Shown: positions 34,637 to 43,528, counted from the first letter of the stretch. The stretch is DNA of 62,670 nt from Chloroflexota bacterium (GCA_022820025.1 JAJEGF010000075.1:1-62670); one strand, 5' to 3'. The notes: a model not told the origin generated them from the letters alone. Numbers and translations: made by a program.

Positions 34637-35908
34637 ATGGCAGCTGACCTGCGTATCGCGCTGATCGGGTGTGGAAGTCACGGATCGACCCGCCTGGCCC
34701 CGGCCGTCTGGCATACAGCCGGCGTAGCCCTGAGCGCCTGCGTCGATGTGAACACGGAAGCCGCACGCAAGACGGCCCACGGCGCGGCCGACGTGCTGAC
34801 CAGCGTCGAAGCCTTGACGGCCGAGTCGTACGCCGACGCGGCAGTCATCGCCGTTCCGCACGACGAGTTGGTCCCAACCACGCGGGCCTGCGTTGAAGCC
34901 GGCCTGCACGTCTTGGTTGAGAAGCCCGCAGGTCTGAATGCGGCCGACGTGACCGAAGTCGTTGAGGCCGCGCACGCCCGAGACTTGACCTTCATGCCCG
35001 CGTATTGTCTGCGCTTCAACCAGGTGCGCACCCGCGCACGCAACCTGGTTCAACGTGGCGTGGTCGGCAACATCCGTACCCTGGCAGCCGCCAAGGGCAG
35101 CCCACCGCTGCCGGGCTGGCTGGCCGATCCCGCCCGCGGCGGCGGCCAGTTGCTGTTCCTTGGCTCCCACCTGGTCGACCAATTGCTGTGGTTGCACCGC
35201 CAACCGGTCATTCGCGCCTACGCACACATGACGTTTCGCGACGACACCGGCAGCGACGAGTCAATCTCCGGCGTCATCGAGTTCGCCGACGGCGTCAGCG
35301 CCACCATCAGCTTGAGCCAGGCGGCCGGCGTTGCTTACGACCACCTGGAGATCACCGGCGACCGCGGGCGGATTCGTTCCGACTGGAAGACCGGCCAGAT
35401 CGACGTTGAAAGCTCCAGCGCTCACGAGTACCGGCTTCCCACAACTGAGTTTGTGCAGTCGGACCTGCTGCAGCCGATGTATGACGCCGAGATGGCGGAA
35501 TTTGCCGCCGCGGTGCACATGGGCCGCCCGCCCAGCGTGGACGGGCACGATGCAGTCCGCACGCTGCGGGTTCTGGACGCGCTTCGAGAGTCCGCCGCGC
35601 GTGGAGCGCCGGTGGCTGTTGAGGATGAGGTGCACGGCGTCGCCCGACGCCTGGCCGACCACGGCCCGGCGCGGATTCGAATCCAGCTCACGTACCCGTC
35701 CGATCGCATTCAGGAGCCGATCCTCTACGAATTAGCGCGCCGTTTTCATTTGAAGTTCAACGTTCGTCGGGCTGACATCGACGCCGGCATCGGCTGGGTG
35801 CAACTGATGTTGGAAGGCGAACGCTCCGAAATCGAAGCCGCCATCGAATGGGTCGAGGCACAGGGCATTCGCGCCGATCCGGTTGAAGGTGACGTCGTCA
35901 GCGGCTGA
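34637..35908 (+). CDS. Gfo/Idh/MocA oxidoreductase fused to a C-terminal NIL domain
   Basis: The N-terminal Rossmann domain (1-120) has LIGCGSHGS (9-17) and EKPAG with Lys96. The substrate domain follows with GGGQLLFLGSHLVDQLLWL, so this is a canonical Gfo/Idh enzyme to about residue 340. Residues 346-423 then read as a NIL domain: RIRIQLTYPSDRIQEPILYE, ARRFHLKFNVRRADI, GWVQLMLEG, IEAAIEWVEAQGI and the terminal DPVEGDVV that ends many stand-alone NIL proteins. NIL domains regulate MetN or accompany ferredoxins in sulfur-amino-acid metabolism. There is no stop or frameshift at the junction. ATG start. The fusion suggests small-molecule control of a dehydrogenase, which is inference. Confidence 0.9.
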   Translation: MAADLRIALIGCGSHGSTRLAPAVWHTAGVALSACVDVNTEAARKTAHGAADVLTSVEALTAESYADAAVIAVPHDELVPTTRACVEAGLHVLVEKPAGLNAADVTEVVEAAHARDLTFMPAYCLRFNQVRTRARNLVQRGVVGNIRTLAAAKGSPPLPGWLADPARGGGQLLFLGSHLVDQLLWLHRQPVIRAYAHMTFRDDTGSDESISGVIEFADGVSATISLSQAAGVAYDHLEITGDRGRIRSDWKTGQIDVESSSAHEYRLPTTEFVQSDLLQPMYDAEMAEFAAAVHMGRPPSVDGHDAVRTLRVLDALRESAARGAPVAVEDEVHGVARRLADHGPARIRIQLTYPSDRIQEPILYELARRFHLKFNVRRADIDAGIGWVQLMLEGERSEIEAAIEWVEAQGIRADPVEGDVVSG

Positions 35909-35913
35909 GCGGC

Positions 35914-37011
35914 CTAGCTGCCGACGCCCGCGATCCGGCGGTACAAGGCGGCCGTAGCGTCGGCGACGGCCTGGGTGGTGTAGCGCCGGACCACGTGAGC
36001 CCGACCGGCCTCTGCGAGTTGCTCGCGGCGAGCCGGGTCGGCGCGCAGACCCATGAGAACGTCTGCCAGCGCATGCGCGTCCGCCGGCGGCGTCACCAGG
36101 CCAGCCTGGGCGACCACGTGCGGAAGCTCGCCGCTGGCGGACACGACCGTCGGCACGCCGCAGGCCATGGCCTCAACGGCGGCGCGGCCGAACTGCTCGG
36201 TCCAGCCGGGCCGACCCACCGTCGGCAGCACAAACACATCCAGGCCGTTGTAGAACGCCGGCATGTCGGCGCTGGGAATCACGCCCTCGAACGCGACGCC
36301 CGCCATGGCGGCGGACATGCGGCGCAGGTCGGGCTCGGCGGGTCCGGTTCCGGCCAGCCGCAGCGTCACGTCGCCGCCGATGGATCCAACCGCCCGGATC
36401 AGGACGTCCACGCCTTTGGCCTCGACCAGCCGGCCCGCGTAGCCAACCACGAACCGGTCCGGGTCCCGCGGCTGCGAGCGAGGCGCGAACAGCTCCGGAT
36501 CAACGCCAAATTGCGGGATCACCTCGATTCGGCGCGTGTGTCCCTTGCGCCGCAGCACATCGCCCGCGGCCTCGCTTCCCACGATGGCGTCGGCCCGCGC
36601 AAGCACATAGCGCTCCAGCCAGCGAAATGGTGGCGGATAGCGCCGGTATAGGTTCTGCCAGGCGAAGAAGACCGGACGAATCCCGTAGCGCTCGGCGTCC
36701 CGGCAGGCAATGGCCGTGGCCAGGTTGTAGGGCTCCTCGTCGATGTGAAGCACGTCCGGGCGAAAGCGGCGCACCATCTGGCGCAGCCGGCGGAACCAGA
36801 ACAAGTGGTAGCGCCCATTCAGGGCCAGCGGGGTGTAGCTGATCTCGTAGCCACGGGGAGGCGGACGCTCGGCAATCTGTGCGCGACCCTGCTCAATCCA
36901 GCGGTCCGGCGAGACCGCCAGCAGGTCCAGATCCGGGTTGGCCCCCAGCGCGCGGAGTTTGTCGTGATGCGCGCCGACAACCAGCGCCTTGGACGCGAGC
37001 AGGATTCTCAT
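35914..37011 (-). CDS. Glycosyltransferase family 4
   Basis: A retaining GT-B glycosyltransferase. The C-terminal Rossmann half has FVVGYAGRLVEAKGVDVLIRA (donor-binding strand and helix) and EQFGRAAVEAMACGVPTVVSASGELPHVV, the E.G...E..A.G.P motif. The N-terminal half begins MRILLASKALVVGAHHDKLRAL with the His-containing acceptor loop. The ATG at 37011 overlaps the preceding gene's stop by four bases (ATGA). About 365 residues. Last gene of the minus-strand surface-glycan operon. The donor sugar is unknown. Confidence 0.92.
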   Translation of the reverse strand: MRILLASKALVVGAHHDKLRALGANPDLDLLAVSPDRWIEQGRAQIAERPPPRGYEISYTPLALNGRYHLFWFRRLRQMVRRFRPDVLHIDEEPYNLATAIACRDAERYGIRPVFFAWQNLYRRYPPPFRWLERYVLARADAIVGSEAAGDVLRRKGHTRRIEVIPQFGVDPELFAPRSQPRDPDRFVVGYAGRLVEAKGVDVLIRAVGSIGGDVTLRLAGTGPAEPDLRRMSAAMAGVAFEGVIPSADMPAFYNGLDVFVLPTVGRPGWTEQFGRAAVEAMACGVPTVVSASGELPHVVAQAGLVTPPADAHALADVLMGLRADPARREQLAEAGRAHVVRRYTTQAVADATAALYRRIAGVGS

Positions 37012-38066
37012 GCCGCCACCTGCCGATAGACGGCGCGGGTGAGTTCCGCCGTGTGCGACCAGGGAAACAATGCGGCCCGCGCAAGACCGCGCTCGCGCAG
37101 GTCGCTGGCCAGTCCGGGGTTGGTGGCGATGGCCGTAACGGCTTCCGCCCACGCCGCCGAATCGACGGGGGAGAGCAGGCGACCTGCGTCGCCGACCACT
37201 TCCGGCAGGGACGTGGCGTTGGCCGCCACGACCGGCACGCCGCTGGCCAGGGCTTCGAGCGGGTCGAGTCCAAAGCCCTCATAGCGAGAGGGAAAGACAA
37301 ACACGTCCGCGGCCCGATAGAGATCCGGCTTGTCGCGCTCGTCGACCGGACCAACGATGCGCAGCCAGGAGTCGGAACTCGGATCGAGATCACGGAACCA
37401 GTCCACGTAGACCCGGCTGCCCGGCCGGGGAGCGCGTCCGGCAACCACCAGGGGCAGACGGCAAGCGCGCCAGACGGCGGGCCACGCCTCCAGCACCACG
37501 CCCAGATTCTTGCGCAGGTCTCGAGTGCTCAGGAAGAGCGCGAAGCGGTCCGGGAGGCCGAGCCGCTGGCCCGCCGCCGCGCGCGCCGCCGCGTCGCCGG
37601 GCCGAAACCGATCATCGACGCCCAGCGGAATTACGCGCACTCGATCCGAGGGCACGCCTGCCAGCCTGGCGAGATCGTGCCGGGTCCATTCGGAGTCGGC
37701 AATCAAGGTCCGGGCGCGCTGCAGGGCCGCCTTCACCAACCAGAAGTAGAGAACCTGGCCTCGACCCGAGGCGTACGCCGGCAATGCCAGCGGAATCAGG
37801 TCGTGTACCGTCACCACGGCCCGCGGAGCGATCAGCGGCGGCGCCAGATAGGGCACATGCCCCAGCGCTCCGCGTATCCGCCTGGGCCACACGGCCTGCT
37901 CCCACGCCACCTTGCCCAACTGGCCACTCAGCGCCTGCGGCGGTTCGATCTCGTTGACCGCGAGGTTGGGATATCCGGTCCGCAGCGCGTGAACCAGTGA
38001 ATCCAGGTATTGGCCCGAGCCCGTGTCCGGGAAGCGCCGGAAGTAGGCGTTGAATGCGACGCGCAG
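37008..38066 (-). CDS. Glycosyltransferase family 4, probably started at a CTG codon
   Basis: A GT4 glycosyltransferase with HDLIPLALPAYASG, STRDLRKNLGVVLEAW and SRYEGFGLDPLEALASGVPVV (E7E motif). The first conventional start, a TTG at 37919, would remove the N-terminal strand. Reading upstream in frame, residues RVAFNAYFRRFPDTGSGQYL are typical GT4 N-terminus and continue without a stop back to TAA at 38085-38087. No ATG, GTG or TTG occurs in that extension. The most likely start is the CTG at 38064-38066, with GAGG 8 nt upstream, giving 352 residues. The PlsY gene ends at the same TAA. Confidence 0.83.
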   Translation of the reverse strand: MRVAFNAYFRRFPDTGSGQYLDSLVHALRTGYPNLAVNEIEPPQALSGQLGKVAWEQAVWPRRIRGALGHVPYLAPPLIAPRAVVTVHDLIPLALPAYASGRGQVLYFWLVKAALQRARTLIADSEWTRHDLARLAGVPSDRVRVIPLGVDDRFRPGDAAARAAAGQRLGLPDRFALFLSTRDLRKNLGVVLEAWPAVWRACRLPLVVAGRAPRPGSRVYVDWFRDLDPSSDSWLRIVGPVDERDKPDLYRAADVFVFPSRYEGFGLDPLEALASGVPVVAANATSLPEVVGDAGRLLSPVDSAAWAEAVTAIATNPGLASDLRERGLARAALFPWSHTAELTRAVYRQVAA

Positions 38067-38084
38067 CGCCTGGGCCTCGCGCCG

Positions 38085-38723
38085 TTACTCGTGCACGTTG
38101 ACGCCGAAACGTCGATACAAGCCGAGCGCCATGGCGTCGTCCGGGCTGGTTCGCCGCTTCAACTCAAGCAGCCCGCCCAAGACCGCGCCCCAGATCGCGT
38201 AGATCCACCACAAGTCGGGCTGCCCGAACAGCGCGTAGAGACCAAAGACGGCCGGGAGCAGCGCGTGTACCGTGGGAGTTGCGTCGGTCGTCCGGCGTCG
38301 CGGCAGCAACGCCACCAGCCAGATCCCCAGGCAAACGGCCCAGATGGCGGGTTGCGCCACGAGCAGCCCGAAGCCCATGGTCGTCGTCCCGCGGCTCCCA
38401 CGAAAACGCACGAAGACCTGCCACATGCTCCCCGTGGTCACCGCGGTGATGGCGATGAGTTCGACCACCGGTTCGTTGGGCGCCAGCGCCCGCGCCAGCA
38501 GCACCGACGAGGCGGCGGCGGCCACGTTCCAAAGCAAGGCAATGACGGCTGGCAGCTTGCCGGCTCGGAAGAAGGTGTTCTGAATGCCCAGGTTGCCCGA
38601 TCCGGTGTTGCGCAAGTCCGATCGCTTGAGAATTGCGGTGGCGAGCAGCGCCGCCGGTACGCTGCCAATCAGGTAGGCGATCACGCCTACGAGGGCGTAC
38701 GTTGGGATGTGTTCAGGGTTCAA
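38085..38723 (-). CDS. plsY: Glycerol-3-phosphate acyltransferase PlsY-like
   Basis: A membrane enzyme that acylates glycerol 3-phosphate with acyl phosphate in phospholipid synthesis. The 212-residue protein has five or so helices and the two PlsY motifs: YLIGSVPAALL with SDLRNTGSGNLGIQNTF (standard: GSGNxGxTN) and FVRFRGSRGTTTMGFG (standard: FKGGKGVAT). Both are altered (GIQNTF for GATN, SRGTTT for GKGVAT), so substrate use might differ. The start is a TTG with GGCGGAG 8 nt upstream. TAGAAT lies 17 nt upstream. It sits inside the glycosyltransferase operon. Confidence 0.82.
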   Translation of the reverse strand: MNPEHIPTYALVGVIAYLIGSVPAALLATAILKRSDLRNTGSGNLGIQNTFFRAGKLPAVIALLWNVAAAASSVLLARALAPNEPVVELIAITAVTTGSMWQVFVRFRGSRGTTTMGFGLLVAQPAIWAVCLGIWLVALLPRRRTTDATPTVHALLPAVFGLYALFGQPDLWWIYAIWGAVLGGLLELKRRTSPDDAMALGLYRRFGVNVHE

Positions 38724-38747
38724 CGCGGGCGCTCCGCCGCATTCTAG

Positions 38748-39923
38748 CTAGCAGCCTCGGCTCGCGCCGCCGGCCACCGGCTGGGGCGGTCCGGCCGCGG
38801 CCTCCCGGTAGACGCCGATCAGGCGCTGCGCGGACCGGCGCCAGGAAAAGTCCCACCGTCGCTTGTGTCCTCGCTCGACCAGGTCCTTTCGAATCGCCTC
38901 GTCCGTCAACAACCTGACCAGACCCTCGGCAACCGCCTCCGGATTCTCCTGATCCACAACCAGGGCGGCGCTAGCCGCCACTTCCGTTGTGGCCGGCGTA
39001 TCGGACGTCAGCACGGGACATCCGCAGGCGAGAGCTTCCAGGATCGTGATACCAAAGCCCTCGCCATGGCTTGGATAGGCGTAAACGGACGCCAGGGAAT
39101 AGAGCGCCCGGAGGGTCCGGTCGTCAACTCGTCCCAGGAATCGGACGCGGTCGCCGGCCTGCTTGATGGCCCTATAGACGCCGTCGCAGAGCCAGCCTTC
39201 GGCGCCGGCGTGCACGTGCTGGATGGCGGGACTACCAACTCGCTGTGAAGCGAGGGCCACGGCTCGCGCCAGGCCTTCGATGTTCTTGCGCGGCTGGATA
39301 GTGCCGACGGAAAGCACGAAATGTTCCGGCAACTCCAATTGCCTCCGCACCGCGCGCAGTTCGTCCGGATCAGCGATTGGACCGAACCAGTCCGGCACGG
39401 CGTTTGGTACCACGCGAATCCGATGGGGGCGCACCCCGTAGCGCTGCATCAGGTCGCGCTTGGTGGCCTCCGAGACGGCGATGACCAGTCGGGCGCGATC
39501 AATCGACCTTGGCACGGCGCGTTCCAGGAAGCGGCGCTGCCGCGGATGCGCGTCCTGCGGGCGCACGACGTACGAAAGATCGTGGACGGTGAGCACGCCG
39601 TGGGCAGCCATCAGCGGCGGAAGGGTGAAGTCGGGACCGTGGAATACCCGGGCCCGGCCGGCAATCGCCTCGGCCGGCAGCGGGGCTCGCGCCTTGAACC
39701 AGGTAGCCAGCGCAACGCGCGGTGACACCGGAATGCGGCGAACCCGGACGCGTTCATGCACGGCCAGGGCATCCGCTTCCCGCGACGGCCCGCGACGCGT
39801 ATAGACGAGCGTGAGGTCGGGGCGGTCGGGTTCAACCACCAGCGCGTTGACCAACTCACGCACCGAGCGGCCAATCCCTGCCTGCTGCGTCGCGGCGGCG
39901 GTGATGTCGATCGCGACGCGCAT
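38748..39923 (-). CDS. Glycosyltransferase family 4
   Basis: A GT4 enzyme of about 391 residues. N-terminal MRVAIDITAAATQQAGIGR carries the AGIGRxxxE loop, followed by VHDLSYVVRPQDAHPRQRRF. The donor half has LSVGTIQPRKNIEGLARAV and SHGEGFGITILEALACGCPVLTSD (E7E motif with two Glu). The ATG at 39923 starts 2 bp after the preceding gene's stop. In the O-antigen-ligase/flippase/GT4 operon it probably adds a hexose to a surface glycan. Confidence 0.92.
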   Translation of the reverse strand: MRVAIDITAAATQQAGIGRSVRELVNALVVEPDRPDLTLVYTRRGPSREADALAVHERVRVRRIPVSPRVALATWFKARAPLPAEAIAGRARVFHGPDFTLPPLMAAHGVLTVHDLSYVVRPQDAHPRQRRFLERAVPRSIDRARLVIAVSEATKRDLMQRYGVRPHRIRVVPNAVPDWFGPIADPDELRAVRRQLELPEHFVLSVGTIQPRKNIEGLARAVALASQRVGSPAIQHVHAGAEGWLCDGVYRAIKQAGDRVRFLGRVDDRTLRALYSLASVYAYPSHGEGFGITILEALACGCPVLTSDTPATTEVAASAALVVDQENPEAVAEGLVRLLTDEAIRKDLVERGHKRRWDFSWRRSAQRLIGVYREAAAGPPQPVAGGASRGC

Positions 39924-39925
39924 GG

Positions 39926-40951
39926 CTAGCGGCGCTTGAGGCGAGTGAGGGCGAACAACAGGCCGCCGGTCAGGATGACCGACCAATACGTGATGACCCT
40001 ATCGACGATCGCCACCGCCCCGGCCACGCCGCCGCCCACGCCAATCAGCCGCATCAGGCCCAGCAGACCGCCCTCAACCGCACCCAGGCCGCCTGGGGTC
40101 GGGACGGCAAGCAGCAATGACGCCGCGGTGCCCACGAACACGATCTCGGCCGGATTCAGCTCCAGTCCAAGCGCCCGCATCACGATCGCCAGACGCACCA
40201 TCTCAATCGACCAGATCGCAAAGCTGGCCAGCCACAGGAATGGCCCCGTGCGCCAGGTCCAGCTGTCAAAGACGCCGCTGTGAAAGCGTTCGTAGACCGC
40301 CGCGGCCGACTGTGGCAACCGCGCGAAAATCGGCGTGCCAAACACCAGCAGGAACAGCACGCCCAACGCCAGGACCGCCAGCGCCAGCGCCGCAACGGCC
40401 AGGATGCGCCCCACCTCCTCGCTGGTCTCGGGTGACCTGGCAATCCAGGCGGCCGACGCCATGACCATGACGATCAGCGCGCCTACGTCGAACACGCGCT
40501 CCGAGAAGATGGTTCCCAGCGTGCGCGTCAGCGACGTGCCGTAATTCGCCCGCGCCATATAAGCCCGATAGATGTCGCCCAGCTTGGCCGGCACCACGCC
40601 GTTCACGAACCACGAGATGTAGAGAATCTGCGCCAGATCGCGCATTCGGTAGTTCGGCGTCACGTCTTCCCGGTGCACCGCGTTGGTCAGCAGGATTCGC
40701 CACCGGAGCGTGCGAATCGGGAAGGTGAGCGCAAAGGCGATGTAGGCCAGGACGATCAGCCACGGATCGGCGGACCGGATCCGCGACACGATGTCCTCGA
40801 GCCGCAGGTCGGCCAGAATCCAGGCAAGCGCCAGCAGCACTCCGGCCACCAGGAAGCTGCCAAGGGTTCGCGCGCTGAGAAACCGCCGACGCAGATCAGT
40901 CCGCGAGGGGTCCACGACCGACTCGGCTGCTTCTGGTCGGGTGTCGGTCAC
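39926..40951 (-). CDS. Lysylphosphatidylglycerol-synthase-type membrane domain protein (UPF0104)
   Basis: The 341-residue protein is the membrane (flippase-like) domain of the LPG synthase TM family without the C-terminal aminoacyl-transferase domain. It has seven to eight helices; the conserved segments are RILLTNAV, YISWFVNGVVPAKLGDIYRAYM and GTIFSERVFDVGAL, then the C-terminal GTAASLLLAVPTPGGLGAVEGG. Members of this form are proposed to flip lipid-linked intermediates. The GTG at 40951 overlaps the O-antigen-ligase stop (GTGA). It may translocate the glycolipid made by the adjacent GT4 enzymes. Confidence 0.9.
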   Translation of the reverse strand: MTDTRPEAAESVVDPSRTDLRRRFLSARTLGSFLVAGVLLALAWILADLRLEDIVSRIRSADPWLIVLAYIAFALTFPIRTLRWRILLTNAVHREDVTPNYRMRDLAQILYISWFVNGVVPAKLGDIYRAYMARANYGTSLTRTLGTIFSERVFDVGALIVMVMASAAWIARSPETSEEVGRILAVAALALAVLALGVLFLLVFGTPIFARLPQSAAAVYERFHSGVFDSWTWRTGPFLWLASFAIWSIEMVRLAIVMRALGLELNPAEIVFVGTAASLLLAVPTPGGLGAVEGGLLGLMRLIGVGGGVAGAVAIVDRVITYWSVILTGGLLFALTRLKRR

Positions 40952-42810
40952 GCCACGGCCCGTTCGACACCAGGGGCCGAATCGCGCGGCTGTCCGGGAA
41001 CGACCAGCGCCAGCGCAAGCAGCAGAGCAAACACTATTCCCATTCCGCTCACGTAGAGACTGTCAACCAGATTGTGGATGGCAAAGCCGACCAGGGCGCC
41101 CAGCGCGCCAACGGCACTCCACTCGAACGCCGTGCCGCGCGCTCGGCGGACCGCGGCCACGGCGCTTCCAAATGCCCACAGGGTGAGGCCGGCAAACATG
41201 AGCATGCCAGGCAAACCGGCCTCGGCGCCGAAGTTCAGCGGGACATTGTGCGCATGGCCAAGCGGTTCGTCGAAGGGTTGCACCGCGAAGGCGCGATAGG
41301 CATCGTCAAAGTTCCCGGCGCCGACGCCGAGCAGCGGCCGGTCCTGGAACATTCGCCAGCCGGCCGCCCAGTGTGCCGTGCGCTGTGCGATGGCGAAGTC
41401 GTCATGGGCGCGGTGACGCACCACGTCGTCGACCGGATGCTCGCCCTGCAATGTTCGTTCAATGTCCGGCGGCAACAGGCGATCGAACACTCCGCCGAAG
41501 GTCGCGACCACCGCGACCAGCACCGCGGCGGCGCCAAGCGCCAGAAGGCCGCGCTTCCAAGGCGTCTCCAGGCGTCCGGCTGCCAGCGCCACCACCAGTG
41601 AACTGGCGCCAATGCCAAGCCAGGCGCCTCGTGATCGGCTGGCGACGATTGCCATCAATATGACGATTCCCAACAGAACCAGCCAGCGCCGCCGCGAACC
41701 GCGCGCATAAATCGCCGCGGCCAGAATGAGCGGTACGTGGACTCCGAGATACCCCCCAAAGGGGTTCGGCTGATCAAAGGTCCCGAAGGCACGCAGGACA
41801 CCGCCGACGACGAGTCCGGCCGGGCCGACCGCGGCCGCTGTTTGCACCAGTCCCAGACCAGCCTGAAGCAGCACGGCCGCGGCGACAGCCCAGGCGACGA
41901 CTCGGCGGCTGGACGAATCGCGCATGAGGTCGGTGAGGATCAGCAGCGCCACGGCAATCTGGGTCCACTTCAGGACTTCCTTGAGCACCAGCGCCGGATT
42001 CACCGCCGCCACGGCTGTCACCACCAGCCAGCCGGCAAAGACCAGCAGGCCAAGCGTGTACGTCGGGAGGTGCACGCGGGCTCGGGCGCCGCGTCCAAAG
42101 GTCCAGATCACCAACGCACCGAGCAGCAGGACGTCAGTCGCCCCGAAGGCAACGCCGCTGACCTGCACCTCGGCCAGTCCGCGAAACGGGACGGCAGCCA
42201 GGGCCAGCGCGGTCAGCACAGCCGCCACCACTCGCGCGTCGAACGTAGGCGCCACCAGGCGAATGATCGCCGCCGCGACGGCCGCGAGCAGGATCAACGC
42301 AAGCGCGAGCGTCGGCAAAGGACCCGCAGTGACAGCGGCCAGGGCAAGTCCCAGGACAACCAGGCCCATCAGCGCCGACGCAGGCCCAGCGGGCCAGGCG
42401 ACGCGACCGGTCGCGAGCCGGCGAGAGCCGGCGACGCCGCGGGCGCCCGACGGCGCCCTTCGAGCGCGCCACAGCACTGCCGCGACTGTCAGGGGACCAA
42501 CCAGCACGAGGCACGCGGCCGCAACGAGAAGCCCGACCTGCACCAAAACGCCGGTGATTCCTAGCGTCAGCGCGGCGGCCGCCAGCGCAAGTTCCAGCCG
42601 GCGCCGACGGGCGCGCCGCAGTCCAAGCCCCAGCAAGGCGGCGGCGGCCAGCAGCGCCGCGGCGGCCAGCGGGATCACGCGGACCCAAGGCACGTCATGC
42701 GCGGCCAGCGCCACCGGCACAATGACCGGAAGCGCGACGAGCGCCAGGGCGCCGCCGAACATCGCGGGTCGCAAGCCGGAGCTCGAGCGCGTCCGGTTCA
42801 ATGCGGTCAC
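40948..42810 (-). CDS. O-antigen ligase/polymerase-like membrane protein
   Basis: The 620-residue protein has about 13 membrane helices. The long extracytoplasmic loop contains RTAHWAAGWRMFQDRPLLGVG and QPFDEPLGHAHNVPLNFGAEAGLPGMLMF, the H.H.N....E.G..G pattern of the Wzy_C/WaaL family that joins or polymerises glycans on undecaprenyl carriers. The first 150 residues, rich in Ala and Leu, form an extra set of helices before the family core. The GTG at 42810 starts the minus-strand operon, back to back with the folK side. In a phylum usually thought monoderm, it more likely serves a wall or capsule glycan than LPS. Confidence 0.85.
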   Translation of the reverse strand: MTALNRTRSSSGLRPAMFGGALALVALPVIVPVALAAHDVPWVRVIPLAAAALLAAAALLGLGLRRARRRRLELALAAAALTLGITGVLVQVGLLVAAACLVLVGPLTVAAVLWRARRAPSGARGVAGSRRLATGRVAWPAGPASALMGLVVLGLALAAVTAGPLPTLALALILLAAVAAAIIRLVAPTFDARVVAAVLTALALAAVPFRGLAEVQVSGVAFGATDVLLLGALVIWTFGRGARARVHLPTYTLGLLVFAGWLVVTAVAAVNPALVLKEVLKWTQIAVALLILTDLMRDSSSRRVVAWAVAAAVLLQAGLGLVQTAAAVGPAGLVVGGVLRAFGTFDQPNPFGGYLGVHVPLILAAAIYARGSRRRWLVLLGIVILMAIVASRSRGAWLGIGASSLVVALAAGRLETPWKRGLLALGAAAVLVAVVATFGGVFDRLLPPDIERTLQGEHPVDDVVRHRAHDDFAIAQRTAHWAAGWRMFQDRPLLGVGAGNFDDAYRAFAVQPFDEPLGHAHNVPLNFGAEAGLPGMLMFAGLTLWAFGSAVAAVRRARGTAFEWSAVGALGALVGFAIHNLVDSLYVSGMGIVFALLLALALVVPGQPRDSAPGVERAVA

Positions 42811-42887
42811 GTCACGAGTCGCCGGGATCGTGGACGCGGCGCGCGCGTTCGCGGGTTAGGCGTGCGACAGATCAACCTGGGGTGGCC

Positions 42888-43013
42888 ATGTCCGGTAAAC
42901 GGCCCAAAGCGTACGTTGTTCCGCAAACCGATGAGCCTAACCAGTCATGGGTCGATTGGCACTCGCCGGCGCGGGAGAATCGGCGCGTGCCGAACCAGGG
43001 AGTGACGGGCTGA
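42888..43013 (+). CDS. Possible 41-residue small protein
   Basis: An ATG reading frame between the two divergent operons, ending 4 bp before folK. The product is basic (begins MSGKRPKAYVVPQTD) and its first half resembles the start of small DUF2188-like proteins (xVVPxxxxxW). A GGGGTGG stretch precedes the start. It is short and could be chance; its placement immediately before folK and the VVP segment are the only support. Confidence 0.35.
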   Translation: MSGKRPKAYVVPQTDEPNQSWVDWHSPARENRRVPNQGVTG

Positions 43014-43017
43014 CCGC

Positions 43018-43521
43018 GTGACGGACGTACTGATCGGGCTCGGCTCGAACGTAGGCGATCGACTGTTGAATCTCCGTACGGCCGTGGCAGGCCTTCGGGT
43101 GGTGCTGCGAAAGGTCGAGGTTTCCTACGTGTACGAGACAACGCCGCTCGGGGTGCTTGACCAGCCACCATTCCTCAATGCGGCGGTTCGCGGAGTATCC
43201 CGCGTCGGTCCTCAGCGGCTGTTTTTCTGGGCGAAGTCGCTTGAGTCTGGCGCTGGCCGCCGGCCCGGCGCGAGGCTGGGGCCGAGGCAACTGGATTTGG
43301 ATATCATCGCTTTTGGAGACCTCGTGGCGGAAACGCCGCGCGTGCGGATTCCGCACGTGGCCTTTGCCGAGCGGGGGTTCGTGCTTGCGCCGTTGGCGGA
43401 CCTGGCGCCCGACCTGACCCTGCCTGGCGCCTCGGCCCCGATCCGCGTGCTGGCTGCACGGGTTGGACGGTCCGGGGTAGAGCGAGCGAATCCACCTAGC
43501 TCGCTGTTGGCCTCGCGATAA
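43018..43521 (+). CDS. folK: 2-amino-4-hydroxy-6-hydroxymethyldihydropteridine diphosphokinase
   Basis: Transfers a pyrophosphate from ATP to the pterin alcohol in folate synthesis. The 167-residue protein has IGLGSNVGDRLLNLRTAV at the N-terminus, YETTPLGVLDQPPFLNAAV (pterin pocket), and RLGPRQLDLDIIAFGD with the two catalytic Asp residues, then IPHVAFAERGFVLAPLADLAPD. A GTG start follows a weak ribosome binding site. folC is 7 bp downstream, so the two folate genes are cotranscribed, with no folP or folB in the window. Confidence 0.95.
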   Translation: MTDVLIGLGSNVGDRLLNLRTAVAGLRVVLRKVEVSYVYETTPLGVLDQPPFLNAAVRGVSRVGPQRLFFWAKSLESGAGRRPGARLGPRQLDLDIIAFGDLVAETPRVRIPHVAFAERGFVLAPLADLAPDLTLPGASAPIRVLAARVGRSGVERANPPSSLLASR

Positions 43522-43528
43522 TCGGCCA

